Shown one piece after another: positions 17,120-24,038 of a DNA stretch of 25,196 bases. The translations under genes were made by a program, and so were the position numbers. The DNA is from a virus: positions 1 to 25,196 of the IMG/VR virus record IMGVR_UViG_3300037507_000139. The stretch is one strand, 5' to 3'. Every line of letters starts with the position of its first letter. The stretch's first letter is position 1. Under the pieces are notes generated by a model that worked only from the letters and a program-made list of their open reading frames with translations, was not told the origin of the DNA and ran no database searches.

Positions 17120-17135
17120 CCAATGAACCCATTGG
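17120..17135 (-). promoter_or_regulatory. Small hairpin in the scaffold/coat mRNA leader
   Basis: CCAATG and CATTGG form a perfect six-base inverted repeat with a four-base loop, between the predicted start of transcription and the scaffold ribosome binding site. It could stabilise the late transcript's 5' end or be an operator half-site pair; it is too short to be a terminator and has no U-tract. Confidence 0.45.
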
Positions 17136-17147
17136 TAGGTAATTCGT

Positions 17148-17176
17148 ATTACAAACTGTTTCCCAATAGTTGTCAA
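17148..17176 (-). promoter_or_regulatory. Near-consensus sigma70-type promoter for scaffold/coat operon
   Basis: On the minus strand a perfect -35 TTGACA (17171-17176) and a -10 TGTAAT (17148-17153, one mismatch to TATAAT) are separated by exactly 17 bases. The predicted transcript starts near 17141, about 42 bases before the scaffold ATG. The -35 overlaps the portal stop codon. The last eight bases of the spacer are AAACAGTT, an element that recurs in the same place at two other leaders in this window. Confidence 0.75.
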
Positions 17177-19332
17177 CTATTTGCTATTTGTTGCTCCTGT
17201 TGTAGAAACGGGTTCGATGACCTGTTGACTTCAGCTTCCGCAAACGCGGCTACTTGAGCCTGTTCCGCATCCTTCTCGGCTATGACCTGACGTAGCTCGC
17301 CAATGTCCATACGCTTCAATAGCATCTTGGTCACCGCGTCCAGCTCAGCCTTGTTCTGATTGGCCTGAGAGTTAAGGATCTGCTGGTTGACCTTGGCCTC
17401 GTTGATGGTGTCGGTGTTGTACGCCCGCGAGGTGACATCCATGAGCTTGCGCTTGGTCTCGCCTTCTTGACGGATGTTCTCAATGTCTCCGCGATACTGC
17501 TTCTCAAGCTCCATAGCCGCAATCATCTGTTGCATATCGGCAATCTGCTTTTGGGCTTGCATGAGCTGCATTTGGATCTGGGGTGGGATCTCGGACTTCT
17601 CGTCAATCTGGGCCAACGGGTTGTTAGCCGCCAGCCGGTCTGCAATGACCTCGGCCCCCGGAAAGTCCATGTTGCGGAACACCAAGTCACCCGCAAGGTT
17701 AAAGAGTTCCTGATTGGTGGAGATCATGGGCATCATGGCTTCGACCGCTTCCTGACGCTTGCTTTGGTAGCCGGGGCCGGTGTCCATGTAGACATCGTAC
17801 TCGCCAACGGTTACGTCATTAAGAACCTTTTCCACGCCCATCTCGTCCTGAGTCCGTTGGTTCAGGGTAACCATCTCAGGTTGCCCATCGTAGCCAATGA
17901 TCCGCAGTACACGCTCCCGGTCGTAAATCTTGGGGATCAGGTCTAGGATGATCCGACCCGTGTGCTTCATTGACCGCACAAGGTTGTCGTAGTAGTGGAA
18001 GTTGGTCATGTCCTGTTGCATCTGCTGACCGCGTATAGCCTTGCCAGACATATTGCCTTGGGGCAACTGGGACGGATCGAAAATACCGACTACTGACTGT
18101 AAGTCCTTATCGATGGACATCGCAGCCGCAATAACACCGGCGGGCGGTGGCTCGGGCTGGAGACGCTGTGGGGCTGGGGCTTCCTTGCCATTGATGTCTG
18201 TCTGCTTGTAGCGCAAGACCGGCATGGACTTGATGTTAGCTTGCGCCCACTCGTTCTCATGGCCTTCGTCCTGACCTTCCGCGAGAAGCCACTTGGCCTT
18301 GGGAGCCAAAGCTATGCTCTCTGTAAGACTCGTCTGCCAGTAGTTGTACATACGCTGTGCGTCTTTGGCGTTCCGCACTAGCCCGTACTTCTTGCGCTTG
18401 TCCTCAACCGTAAGTTGCTGACCGTAGACCGGAACCACGGGGATGTAACGCCCTGACCAATCGCGCTCCTCAAGGATCTCAAGGCCTGTGAGCTTGCACC
18501 ACTTGATCTGCTTACGCATGGTCTCGCGCTCGCCCACCACCATAATCCCTGCCGCAGCTAGGATCTCAGGGCTTGGGGCCTCGTCCTTGTAGACCTTTGT
18601 CCCGTCAGACAGGAGCAGTAACTTGGTCTTTTTGCGCTCAACGTAGAAATACTCGGCTACCCGGATGTCCTCTTTCTGTACCCAATCGGGGTCAAAGTCA
18701 CCCGTCCCGCGCTGGTTAAAATCACCGCCGTCATCGGCTCCGGGGTACTGGATCTTAAAGTCATCCTTAGACATCAAGGTAGTAATCAAGACCTTCTCAG
18801 CGTCCGAGCCGTCAGGCTGGATGGAGTTGGGGTCAAAGTAGACTGAGAACGGGTTGTCGATAGGACGGATAAAGATTTCCTGATCAAAGGAGTCCTCACG
18901 GACGTAGTCAGTAATGACCCGCCAGTAGCCCCAGCCAATCCGCACCGCATACTCACCGGCGGTATCGTAGGCCGTGTCCGCGTCTGAGTTCACCTCTATG
19001 TGCTTGAATATCCCGGTAATGACATCCGCAACCTTTGCGTTGGCCTCGGAGTTCATGGAGTGAGCCCGCATCCGGGGGCGGGACTGACGCATCTGGTTGA
19101 CAATCTGCCTAACGTAAGCGTCTAGCTTATTGATGGTCAGGCAAGGTCTGGCCTCAAGGTGTCGGGAGTTCTGAACCTCGATAGGCCATTGGTCACCAGA
19201 GGAAAACTTGAGGTCATCGAGACCCTTTTGCCGGTTTTCGGTGTCGGCCTCGTTAGAGAATTTGAGAAAGTCTATGGCTTCCTGTATGCGGGAATCCGCA
19301 GGGATAGCACTCGGAACGTCTACTTTTGCCAT
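17173..19332 (-). CDS. Portal protein, P22 gp1-like, 719 aa
   Basis: ATG 19332 lies seven bases past the terminase ORF's final codon. Length is close to P22 portal (725). The N-terminal region (IQEAIDFLKFSNEADTENRQ, then LKFSSGDQWP and RPCLTINKLDAYVRQIVNQ) is diagnostic for the P22-type portal family. The C-terminal 150 residues are Gln/Ala/Met-rich helices (QIQMQLMQAQKQIADMQQMI) matching the long barrel helices of P22 portal. It forms the dodecameric DNA channel, binds TerL during packaging and later the gp4-like factor. The adjacent genes agree with this. The ribosome binding site is weak, so coupling to terL translation is likely. Confidence 0.94.
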   Translation of the reverse strand: MAKVDVPSAIPADSRIQEAIDFLKFSNEADTENRQKGLDDLKFSSGDQWPIEVQNSRHLEARPCLTINKLDAYVRQIVNQMRQSRPRMRAHSMNSEANAKVADVITGIFKHIEVNSDADTAYDTAGEYAVRIGWGYWRVITDYVREDSFDQEIFIRPIDNPFSVYFDPNSIQPDGSDAEKVLITTLMSKDDFKIQYPGADDGGDFNQRGTGDFDPDWVQKEDIRVAEYFYVERKKTKLLLLSDGTKVYKDEAPSPEILAAAGIMVVGERETMRKQIKWCKLTGLEILEERDWSGRYIPVVPVYGQQLTVEDKRKKYGLVRNAKDAQRMYNYWQTSLTESIALAPKAKWLLAEGQDEGHENEWAQANIKSMPVLRYKQTDINGKEAPAPQRLQPEPPPAGVIAAAMSIDKDLQSVVGIFDPSQLPQGNMSGKAIRGQQMQQDMTNFHYYDNLVRSMKHTGRIILDLIPKIYDRERVLRIIGYDGQPEMVTLNQRTQDEMGVEKVLNDVTVGEYDVYMDTGPGYQSKRQEAVEAMMPMISTNQELFNLAGDLVFRNMDFPGAEVIADRLAANNPLAQIDEKSEIPPQIQMQLMQAQKQIADMQQMIAAMELEKQYRGDIENIRQEGETKRKLMDVTSRAYNTDTINEAKVNQQILNSQANQNKAELDAVTKMLLKRMDIGELRQVIAEKDAEQAQVAAFAEAEVNRSSNPFLQQEQQIANS

Positions 19333-19335
19333 GTT

Positions 19336-20622
19336 TTAGCCCATCCATGAGCCCGGAATTTGGTAGACCGGCTTCTTTGGCCCTGCCTTCCGGGGTTCGT
19401 TTACCACCAATCCAATGTACCGAAACGCATCCGCACCATGCGAATAGATGTCGTGCAGAGGCGATTTCGAAAACTGTTTAGTATCTGGATCAACATCATA
19501 CCGATAGTGCCTCAGACATTGTAGCCCCTGATAGCAATTTTCTTTATCAAAGTAGCACTTTTGGAAAATCGTGCGGGCCGCGTTGATTGAGTCCGTGACC
19601 GGGACTCTCGGTAGGATTTGAACCTTGTAATTCGCTCCCCTGACTATGTCCGCAATCGACCGACCGGCAGCCGCCAAAGTTGTATTCTCCGCGTCATGGG
19701 GTAGCCAGATGGTGTCGTAAACGTAGCCCAAGGACTGAAGCTGGGCCAAGTAGTAGCTCATGGTCTTTTGGTTGTCCTCAAGGTAGCGGATCAACCGGAT
19801 CTCAAAGCCTATGAACTGTACGAACCAGATGGCCGTGTTGTCTGCCCAGCCCAAGTCGAATACCGCGTGGACGGGCTTGATAGCGTCATACGGGACTTTG
19901 GTGATCCGACCGTCCATCTCTGCCATGTTCATCTCTTGGGCAAAGACCGCCCCGTCTACGGTTCTACGGCATAAGCCTTCCCAGACGTTGAGGTAGGCGT
20001 TGTGGTCGTGGATCTCAAGGTTCTCTTTTTCCTCCCGCAGGGTCTGGGGGAACCACGGGTTATCGCGCCATGTGATCTTCTGGACTATGGCGTTCTCAGG
20101 CGGGCTTATGACAAAACGCTGGTAGGTTTCGTCAGTCTCTAGCTCTGGGTTAAAGGTGACCCATATCTCGGAGTTGTCCCTACGGATGGTTGGGATCAGG
20201 ACGTTCCAGCTAGTCTTGGAGATGGTCTGGGCTTCCTCGCACCAGCAGATGTCTACGCCCTCAAAGGACTTGATAGACATGATGTTGTTCTTAAGCCCCG
20301 CAAAGAAGAACTCGGTTCCGTTCTTGCCCTTAATCGAGGTGTTCGTGACCTCGTAGAACTCAGCCAGCCCCAATTGCTCAATCTGGTCGGCTAGTAGCTT
20401 ATGGACTGAATCCTTGATTGAGACCTGAAACTCTCGGGCGCAGAGAATCCGTAGTGGATCTTTGGCTCCCTTGATTAGTAGGGCTCTGGCTACTCCCCAA
20501 GACTTAGCTCCCCCTCGGCCTCCGTAGAGAACCTTATACCGCTTGGGCTCAAATAGGCACGCAAGTTTTACCGGGAACTCTGCCTTGGCTACCGCCTGTT
20601 CCAGCAGCTCGCGGTCAGACAT
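19336..20622 (-). CDS. terL: Large terminase subunit (TerL), 428 aa
   Basis: ATG 20622 overlaps the terS end by eight bases. The ATPase domain has Walker A GGRGGAKS (34-41), Walker B VDICWCEE (123-130) with the catalytic Glu, and a TFNPE coupling motif (156-160). The C-terminal RNase H-like nuclease shows FDLGWADN (D256), LPHDAENT (D310) and SHGADAFRY (D398), the expected acidic triad. The pattern fits the Terminase_3 type of headful or related packaging motors. It docks on the portal encoded next. All key residues are present, so the enzyme should be active. Confidence 0.95.
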   Translation of the reverse strand: MSDRELLEQAVAKAEFPVKLACLFEPKRYKVLYGGRGGAKSWGVARALLIKGAKDPLRILCAREFQVSIKDSVHKLLADQIEQLGLAEFYEVTNTSIKGKNGTEFFFAGLKNNIMSIKSFEGVDICWCEEAQTISKTSWNVLIPTIRRDNSEIWVTFNPELETDETYQRFVISPPENAIVQKITWRDNPWFPQTLREEKENLEIHDHNAYLNVWEGLCRRTVDGAVFAQEMNMAEMDGRITKVPYDAIKPVHAVFDLGWADNTAIWFVQFIGFEIRLIRYLEDNQKTMSYYLAQLQSLGYVYDTIWLPHDAENTTLAAAGRSIADIVRGANYKVQILPRVPVTDSINAARTIFQKCYFDKENCYQGLQCLRHYRYDVDPDTKQFSKSPLHDIYSHGADAFRYIGLVVNEPRKAGPKKPVYQIPGSWMG

Positions 20623-20893
20623 CTATGGTTTCTGGCGGTTTAATGAACGTGACCTGAATGGCGTTCAGTAACGGTGTCCCGTCAGCGTTCTCCATCTGGT
20701 TAATCTGGATCGCCTTGCCGTCTAAGCGGTCTATGACTTCCTTCACAGCCCAAGCCTCTCCCAGCTCTGCCTGAGTAAGTAAAGACTCAACTATCCTTGG
20801 TAGTCTTTGAGGGTTCTGTACCAGAGCTTTACGCAAAGCATCTTGGAACATCTTTCCCTTTACAGCATTAGTATTACCTATCGGTGCGGCCAT
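20615..20893 (-). CDS. Putative small terminase subunit (TerS), 92 aa
   Basis: ATG 20893 opens MAAPIGNTNAVKGKMFQDAL, a start familiar from phage and prophage small-terminase-like proteins. A helical AKEVIDRLDGK-like segment (WAVKEVIDRLDGKAIQ, about 47-62) follows and a short beta-like C-terminus (LNAIQVTFIKPPE) ends it. At 92 residues it is shorter than P22 gp3 (162), so it may be a minimal subunit or only DNA-binding. The overlap with terL and the promoter upstream support the assignment. No helix-turn-helix was proven. The ribosome binding site is poor. Confidence 0.75.
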   Translation of the reverse strand: MAAPIGNTNAVKGKMFQDALRKALVQNPQRLPRIVESLLTQAELGEAWAVKEVIDRLDGKAIQINQMENADGTPLLNAIQVTFIKPPETIDV

Positions 20894-21004
20894 ATTGATT
20901 AACTCAATCTATAAGTTCCTGACACGGAATTAGGATTGTGAACTGTTTGTGTTGTACTTGCAACCTTTTTGTAGTAACCTATTTGTTCTATCAGGAGAAT
21001 AACT
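20894..21004. promoter_or_regulatory. Divergent intergenic region between terS and the plus-strand gene
   Basis: This 111-base gap is the largest in the window. Besides the minus-strand terS promoter it holds an inverted repeat ATTGA-N5-TCAAT directly upstream of the terS ATG, and an excellent plus-strand ribosome binding site (TCAGGAGAATAACT before ATG 21005). The -35 TTGCAA at 20958-20963 is its own reverse complement and might also serve a plus-strand promoter, though the plus -10 candidates (TATTTG or similar) are weak. Confidence 0.5.
20935..20963 (-). promoter_or_regulatory. Putative promoter for the terminase/portal operon
   Basis: On the minus strand TTGCAA (20958-20963) and CACAAT (20935-20940) are 17 bases apart. 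Alone these are mediocre hexamers, but the layout is the same as the scaffold promoter: -35, nine bases, AAACAGTT, -10, and then a similar downstream tail (CCTAATTCC against ACGAATTACC). Transcription would start near 20928, about 35 bases before the terS ATG. Confidence 0.6.
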
Positions 21005-21211
21005 ATGGCTAAAAAAATATTGGCTTACTGTGGTGTCGATTCTGTATCTGGTTATGTTCAATGGGGTAAAGCCTATCTGGGTTTGACTGAGCCGCAACGG
21101 GTAGAGTTCTTAGAGGGTGTCATCAGTCGGCTAGAACATGAGCGCCAGTTTCGGGTAAGGCTTATTGATACCCTAAAAACCTCATCAGAGGGTCAAGAGC
21201 TTCCTCAGTAA
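21005..21211 (+). CDS. Lone plus-strand small protein, 68 aa, unknown function
   Basis: ATG 21005 has a strong AGGAG at 20993-20997 with ideal spacing, which a chance frame would rarely have. The protein MAKKILAYCGVDSVSGYVQW continues with a helical LTEPQRVEFLEGVISRLEHE stretch and ends hydrophilic (SSEGQELPQ). No family was recognised. It is the only convincing gene on this strand. It diverges from terS, and its last 50 bases overlap the end of the 446-residue gene tail to tail, so transcripts would be antisense. A regulator or an early-expressed protein is possible; no function can be assigned. Confidence 0.7.
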   Translation: MAKKILAYCGVDSVSGYVQWGKAYLGLTEPQRVEFLEGVISRLEHERQFRVRLIDTLKTSSEGQELPQ

Positions 21212-22502
21212 ACCTCTCCCCGTGGTGAGCCACTTGCATGGATCTCGCAATCCCATGCGGTGTCTTACCAGCCTTGGTCATTCGCTCATAGGTCTGGGGC
21301 ATCAGCAATTGAACTGGCGCTCCGACAACTTGGCCTTGAGCGTTAAGCAATCCACCCTGATAGATCCCCGGTATTCCTTTGGAATATGATTCGTGCTGGA
21401 ATGTTGGGTCAACTAGACTGCGCCCCGGTATCGCAGAGAACATGGCTCGACCGGCTTCTCCCTGTCTGAACTCTGGGTTATTCATGGCCTCTAATGTGTC
21501 CTCGTACCTTGGGAATCCTTCCTTCCGGTATTCGGCCTTGCCCATTACCTCAACAATGGCTTTCCGCAACTCACCGTTGCCCTTCATTTGTTCCTCAATG
21601 CTCGGAGAGTCAACGCCAGCAAAGTCCTTGAACGGATAAGTTACCTTTTTCGTTTCTTGATTTATAACGGGGTAATTCTGTATTTCGGCGTTTAATTTTT
21701 GAATTGCTTCTGGCCTTGGTTTCAATGTGCCTAATTGCCTCACCATGCCCTGAGCCACATGGTGGCTGAAGTTTGTGCCTGATGGTGACATCCCAAGGCT
21801 AACGCCAATAACGTCCTTGTCACCGTACATATTCAAGTTCGCAAGTTTGCTCGATGCGGCGCTGGGCTCTGACGCAAAAGCTATCTGTTCATCGATGTTT
21901 GGCTTTTGCAACATATAGTGGAACCCACCCTGCCGCATTACATTTTGGCTTAGTGGAACCCCAGCTATCTGACTAACCGCGCCCCCAGATGCTGACAAAT
22001 CACTTGAAACCGGCACAATGATCTTGTCCACTAAGTAAGACGGGTGCTTGCCTATCTCGTTGATCATTACCATGTTAGGAGTCGGCTGGATTTGGGTCTT
22101 GCCTGTGGCCCGCATAACCTCGCGCTCAAATGCGGTCGGGTTTTGAATTTCCTTCTCAAACCGCGTTATTGCTGACTTTTCCGCAGGGGTTAGATTTGGT
22201 TTATCCCCGTATAGCAGCTCACGGATAGTCTTGCCCGCAACCTTGGTAATTCCAAAGTTGGCAAAGTTTAGTGCGTCCTCCCCGTACCTTTCAACGTACT
22301 GATTGAAAGCGTCTCGGTCGGTTATCTTGGTTGGAGCCTTGGGGTCACCAAAGGCTTTCTTTTCTAGCTCGGCGCGTTCTCTGCTGGACTGAGCTGCCTG
22401 ACCCCCAATCTGATCCAAGTACAGCATTGGGTTTGCGGCAAAATCCTTTATGCGGCGTTTAGCTACATTCCCAGCACTAAAGATGTCCGCAAGAACTGGC
22501 AT
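21162..22502 (-). CDS. Protein of unknown function between the accessory and packaging modules, 446 aa
   Basis: ATG 22502 forms TAATG with the stop of the preceding tiny gene. The N-terminus (MPVLADIFSAGNVAKRRIKD) is followed by an Asp/Glu/Lys-rich helical region. A central part (about 150-270) has IVPVSSDLSASGGAVSQIAG and FHYMLQKPNIDEQIAFASEP, and a C-terminal part has PFKDFAGVDSP, DPTFQHESYSKGIPGIYQGG and ARSMQVAHHGERFTEEALDP. This layout reminds me of domains in large polyvalent proteins of uncultured phages, but I cannot name a family. Conserved-looking His (HH near 426) and the Gly-rich IPGIYQGG are candidate functional sites. A packaged virion or injected effector protein is a guess. 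Confidence 0.82.
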   Translation of the reverse strand: MPVLADIFSAGNVAKRRIKDFAANPMLYLDQIGGQAAQSSRERAELEKKAFGDPKAPTKITDRDAFNQYVERYGEDALNFANFGITKVAGKTIRELLYGDKPNLTPAEKSAITRFEKEIQNPTAFEREVMRATGKTQIQPTPNMVMINEIGKHPSYLVDKIIVPVSSDLSASGGAVSQIAGVPLSQNVMRQGGFHYMLQKPNIDEQIAFASEPSAASSKLANLNMYGDKDVIGVSLGMSPSGTNFSHHVAQGMVRQLGTLKPRPEAIQKLNAEIQNYPVINQETKKVTYPFKDFAGVDSPSIEEQMKGNGELRKAIVEVMGKAEYRKEGFPRYEDTLEAMNNPEFRQGEAGRAMFSAIPGRSLVDPTFQHESYSKGIPGIYQGGLLNAQGQVVGAPVQLLMPQTYERMTKAGKTPHGIARSMQVAHHGERFTEEALDPLMRFLGYQ

Positions 22503-22645
22503 TACTTCTTACCTTTAGTACCCTTTTTGGCTTCACGCTTGACTGAGTAAGCTATCGCAACCGCCTGTTTGACCGGTTTCCCGGCCTTGACCTCGGTCTT
22601 GATGTTCTGCTTGAACGCCTTATCTGACATAGATTTCTTTAGCAT
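22502..22645 (-). CDS. Tiny basic phage protein, 47 aa
   Basis: ATG 22645 overlaps the previous TAA (TAATG) and the TAA overlaps the next ATG (TAATG). The protein is MLKKSMSDKAFKQNIKTEVK followed by AGKPVKQAVAIAYSVKREA and a Lys-rich tail. The KPVKQAVAIAYSVKREA segment is a recurrent signature of small Lys/Ala-rich phage proteins, usually near packaging genes. The strongly positive charge suggests nucleic-acid binding. Earlier in-frame sequence also reads through this stretch as the tail of a longer frame, but the coupled start here and the signature argue for the short form. Confidence 0.8.
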   Translation of the reverse strand: MLKKSMSDKAFKQNIKTEVKAGKPVKQAVAIAYSVKREAKKGTKGKK

Positions 22646-22803
22646 TATTTCTTCGCAGTCTTTGCTGATTCTTTGAACGCCTTTGCCGTCGGAGCGCCCT
22701 TTGCTCCGGGGGCTCGCATCTTCTCTGGGGTCTTGCCCGCTGCCTTTTGTGCCTTGATCCTCTCGCGCTTGGCGTGGATGTTCGCGTAAAGTCCGGTAGC
22801 CAT
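22645..22803 (-). CDS. Tiny basic phage protein MATGLYANIH-type, 52 aa
   Basis: ATG 22803 forms TGATG with the previous stop, and an AAGGAAATGACTG site precedes it. The sequence MATGLYANIHAKRERIKAQK, then KMRAPGAKGAPTAKAFKES, closely follows a small protein I recognise from many phages, in which an MATGLYANIHAKR start and a GAPTAKAFK core are kept. The product is Lys/Ala-rich and basic, probably disordered or helical, and its function is unknown to me. It lies in a different frame from a longer frame spanning the same bases. Confidence 0.85.
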   Translation of the reverse strand: MATGLYANIHAKRERIKAQKAAGKTPEKMRAPGAKGAPTAKAFKESAKTAKK

Positions 22804-22970
22804 CAGTCATTTCCTTCGTTTTCGTTAATCTTGACGGTATCTGCCTTGATCTTCGCAAGCCACCAATTGCAGTCCGCAATCGCCCCATCCAAAGCCTGAA
22901 GATTTGCCAAAGTGAGGGCGCGTTGTTGAGTAAGTTCCGCAACTCTGATTTGTATTGATTGCTCATCCAT
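22803..22970 (-). CDS. Tiny helical phage protein, 55 aa
   Basis: ATG 22970 forms TAATG with the stop of the preceding gene, and the TGA forms TGATG with the next. The product MDEQSIQIRVAELTQQRALT continues LANLQALDGAIADCNWWLAK and reads as a single coiled-coil-like helical hairpin, a pattern (xRVxELxxQRxxxLANLxxLxGAIADC) common in small phage proteins. It contains one Cys and two adjacent Trp residues. Function unknown; oligomeric helical proteins of this kind may serve as chaperones or regulators. Confidence 0.82.
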   Translation of the reverse strand: MDEQSIQIRVAELTQQRALTLANLQALDGAIADCNWWLAKIKADTVKINENEGND

Positions 22971-23251
22971 TAACAGTTCCAGTTTTTAAGACTAGCTGCC
23001 TTACGGGTTGGTCGGCCTTTTTCGTCCTTCATTGGCCCCGGCATCCCACTCATCCGCGCACAAAAAGACTTTTTACGGCCTTCGTCAGCTTTTGTCCTAG
23101 GGTTTGGAGCTGGAGCTTTAAGGTTTGAATTATTTTTCGCATTGTATGCTGCCCTTCCTTTTGCAGTCATTCCCGCACCCTGTTCGGTGGGCTTGTAGTT
23201 CTTGCCCTTGCCGGTAGTCGTTTTGGGAATTGGTTTATTGGTTGTTTTCAT
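22970..23251 (-). CDS. Small basic protein with KSFCARMSGM signature (DUF6321-like), 93 aa
   Basis: Starts are ambiguous: ATG 23251 (MKTTNKPIPK, GGGTGG just upstream) is used here, and ATG 23269 would add six residues; both overlap the groES end. The protein has a Lys/Thr/Gly-rich basic start, GMTAKGRAAYN, and the signature KKSFCARMSGMPGPMKDE followed by a C-terminal LKNWNC. The two Cys residues at the ends of this motif and the high positive charge suggest a DNA-binding or small metal-binding protein. The family is common in phages, without known function. Confidence 0.82.
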   Translation of the reverse strand: MKTTNKPIPKTTTGKGKNYKPTEQGAGMTAKGRAAYNAKNNSNLKAPAPNPRTKADEGRKKSFCARMSGMPGPMKDEKGRPTRKAASLKNWNC

Positions 23252-23531
23252 TTTCCACCCAGCAGACATCTTTCCAAGACATCATCAAGAACTTCTCGCC
23301 TTCGTGGTCTACTTCTTGGAACGTCAGGTACTCGCCTGTCGTTCCGTATCTTATCTTCTGCCCAATTTCGCACGGATTCGGGACTCTACGACCCTTCTTG
23401 TCGTACTCCCCCGGCCCGACCGCAACCACTTCACCCATATTAGGGTTTTCCTGCATGATGACCGCAAGAATGTCGCTCTTTGTTCGCTCAATCGGCCTGA
23501 CTAGAATCCGGTCGCGCAGGGGCTGGATCAT
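23235..23531 (-). CDS. GroES-type co-chaperonin (phage Cpn10), 98 aa
   Basis: ATG 23531 follows CGGAGAAAA and gives the canonical start MIQPLRDRILVRPIE; TTG 23558 is rejected. Length matches GroES (about 97). The beta-barrel landmarks are present: GEVVAVGPGEYDKKGRRV, IGQKIRYG and a closing MMSWKDVCWV. The mobile loop (about 17-32, TKSDILAVIMQENPN) differs from the usual GGIVL, keeping an ILAVI hydrophobic run that would touch GroEL. No GroEL gene is seen in the window, so it should cap the host chaperonin, as T4 gp31 does for its coat protein. Two Cys residues are present. Confidence 0.9.
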   Translation of the reverse strand: MIQPLRDRILVRPIERTKSDILAVIMQENPNMGEVVAVGPGEYDKKGRRVPNPCEIGQKIRYGTTGEYLTFQEVDHEGEKFLMMSWKDVCWVENENNQ

Positions 23532-23679
23532 TTTTTCTCCGTTTTTTAGGCTCGTCAATGACTTTTGGCTGAAACTCTCCGCACCATTGAGCGTCCTGTT
23601 TCATAACGTATTCAGGATACCGCTGGCACATTCCAAACTTCTGGTTTGCTAGGAAAAACCTACAAGTCCCGCAGTTCAC
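23488..23679 (-). CDS. Small four-Cys zinc-binding-like protein, 63 aa
   Basis: The GTG at 23679 overlaps the previous stop as GTGA, and CTGGAAAAC lies seven bases upstream. Cys3, Cys6 (CGTC), Cys18 and Cys33 form a plausible zinc site, and the pattern CxxCRFF ... GMCQRYP ... WCGEF is one I recognise from small phage proteins. The C-terminal tail is basic and Pro-rich (PKKRRKNDPAPARPDSS). Nucleic-acid or protein binding is likely but unproven. Its end overlaps groES by 44 bases. Confidence 0.8.
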   Translation of the reverse strand: MNCGTCRFFLANQKFGMCQRYPEYVMKQDAQWCGEFQPKVIDEPKKRRKNDPAPARPDSSQAD

Positions 23680-24038
23680 TTCAAGTTTTCCAGCTTGTAA
23701 ATCGTTGTGTTGATCAGATCCGTAATCCCGTCAATCAGGTTCTGGATCTCTGAATCCTGTGGAAGATCCTTGCGGGTGTCATCCACATAGCTCCGCAGGG
23801 CCTTCATGTACGCCAGCGGGTCTTTATCCATGTAGACCTCTTGCTCCTTGTCCACCTCGCCGAATATCCCGTTGCGCCCCATATAGGTCTCAACCAGACC
23901 ATCCACTAGGTCGGGCATAGTCCCGTAGAACTTACCCAATGCCTTATGGGCAGAGTAGCTAGTAGTCTGCCAATGATAGACATGAGCGCAACTTGCAGAG
24001 TGCAAGAGGTTTAGCGCGAAAGATTCCATTTCACCCAT
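23676..24038 (-). CDS. Dps/ferritin-like helical phage protein (DUF5856-like), 120 aa
   Basis: Start is uncertain: ATG 24038 is used; ATG 24029 (with GGGTGAA just upstream) and TTG 24062 are alternatives. The helical sequence with HSASCAHVYHWQTTSYSAHK, KALGKFYGTMPDLVDGLVET and a C-terminal NLIDGITDLINTTIYKLEN resembles Dps and ferritin-like proteins (H-W and H-x-x-x-H spaced across two helices, D-x-x-x-E pairs). Its length, 120, is shorter than Dps (about 167). Whether it binds iron or DNA is not clear. It is coupled to the small Cys-rich gene (GTGA). Confidence 0.75.
   Translation of the reverse strand: MGEMESFALNLLHSASCAHVYHWQTTSYSAHKALGKFYGTMPDLVDGLVETYMGRNGIFGEVDKEQEVYMDKDPLAYMKALRSYVDDTRKDLPQDSEIQNLIDGITDLINTTIYKLENLK

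Noticed and set aside
22502-22966. A 154-residue minus-strand reading frame
   Set aside because: It is a composite. Its first two-thirds are out of frame with two recognisable small genes that are joined by TAATG and TGATG overlaps, and only its last 47 residues are real, with their own coupled start.
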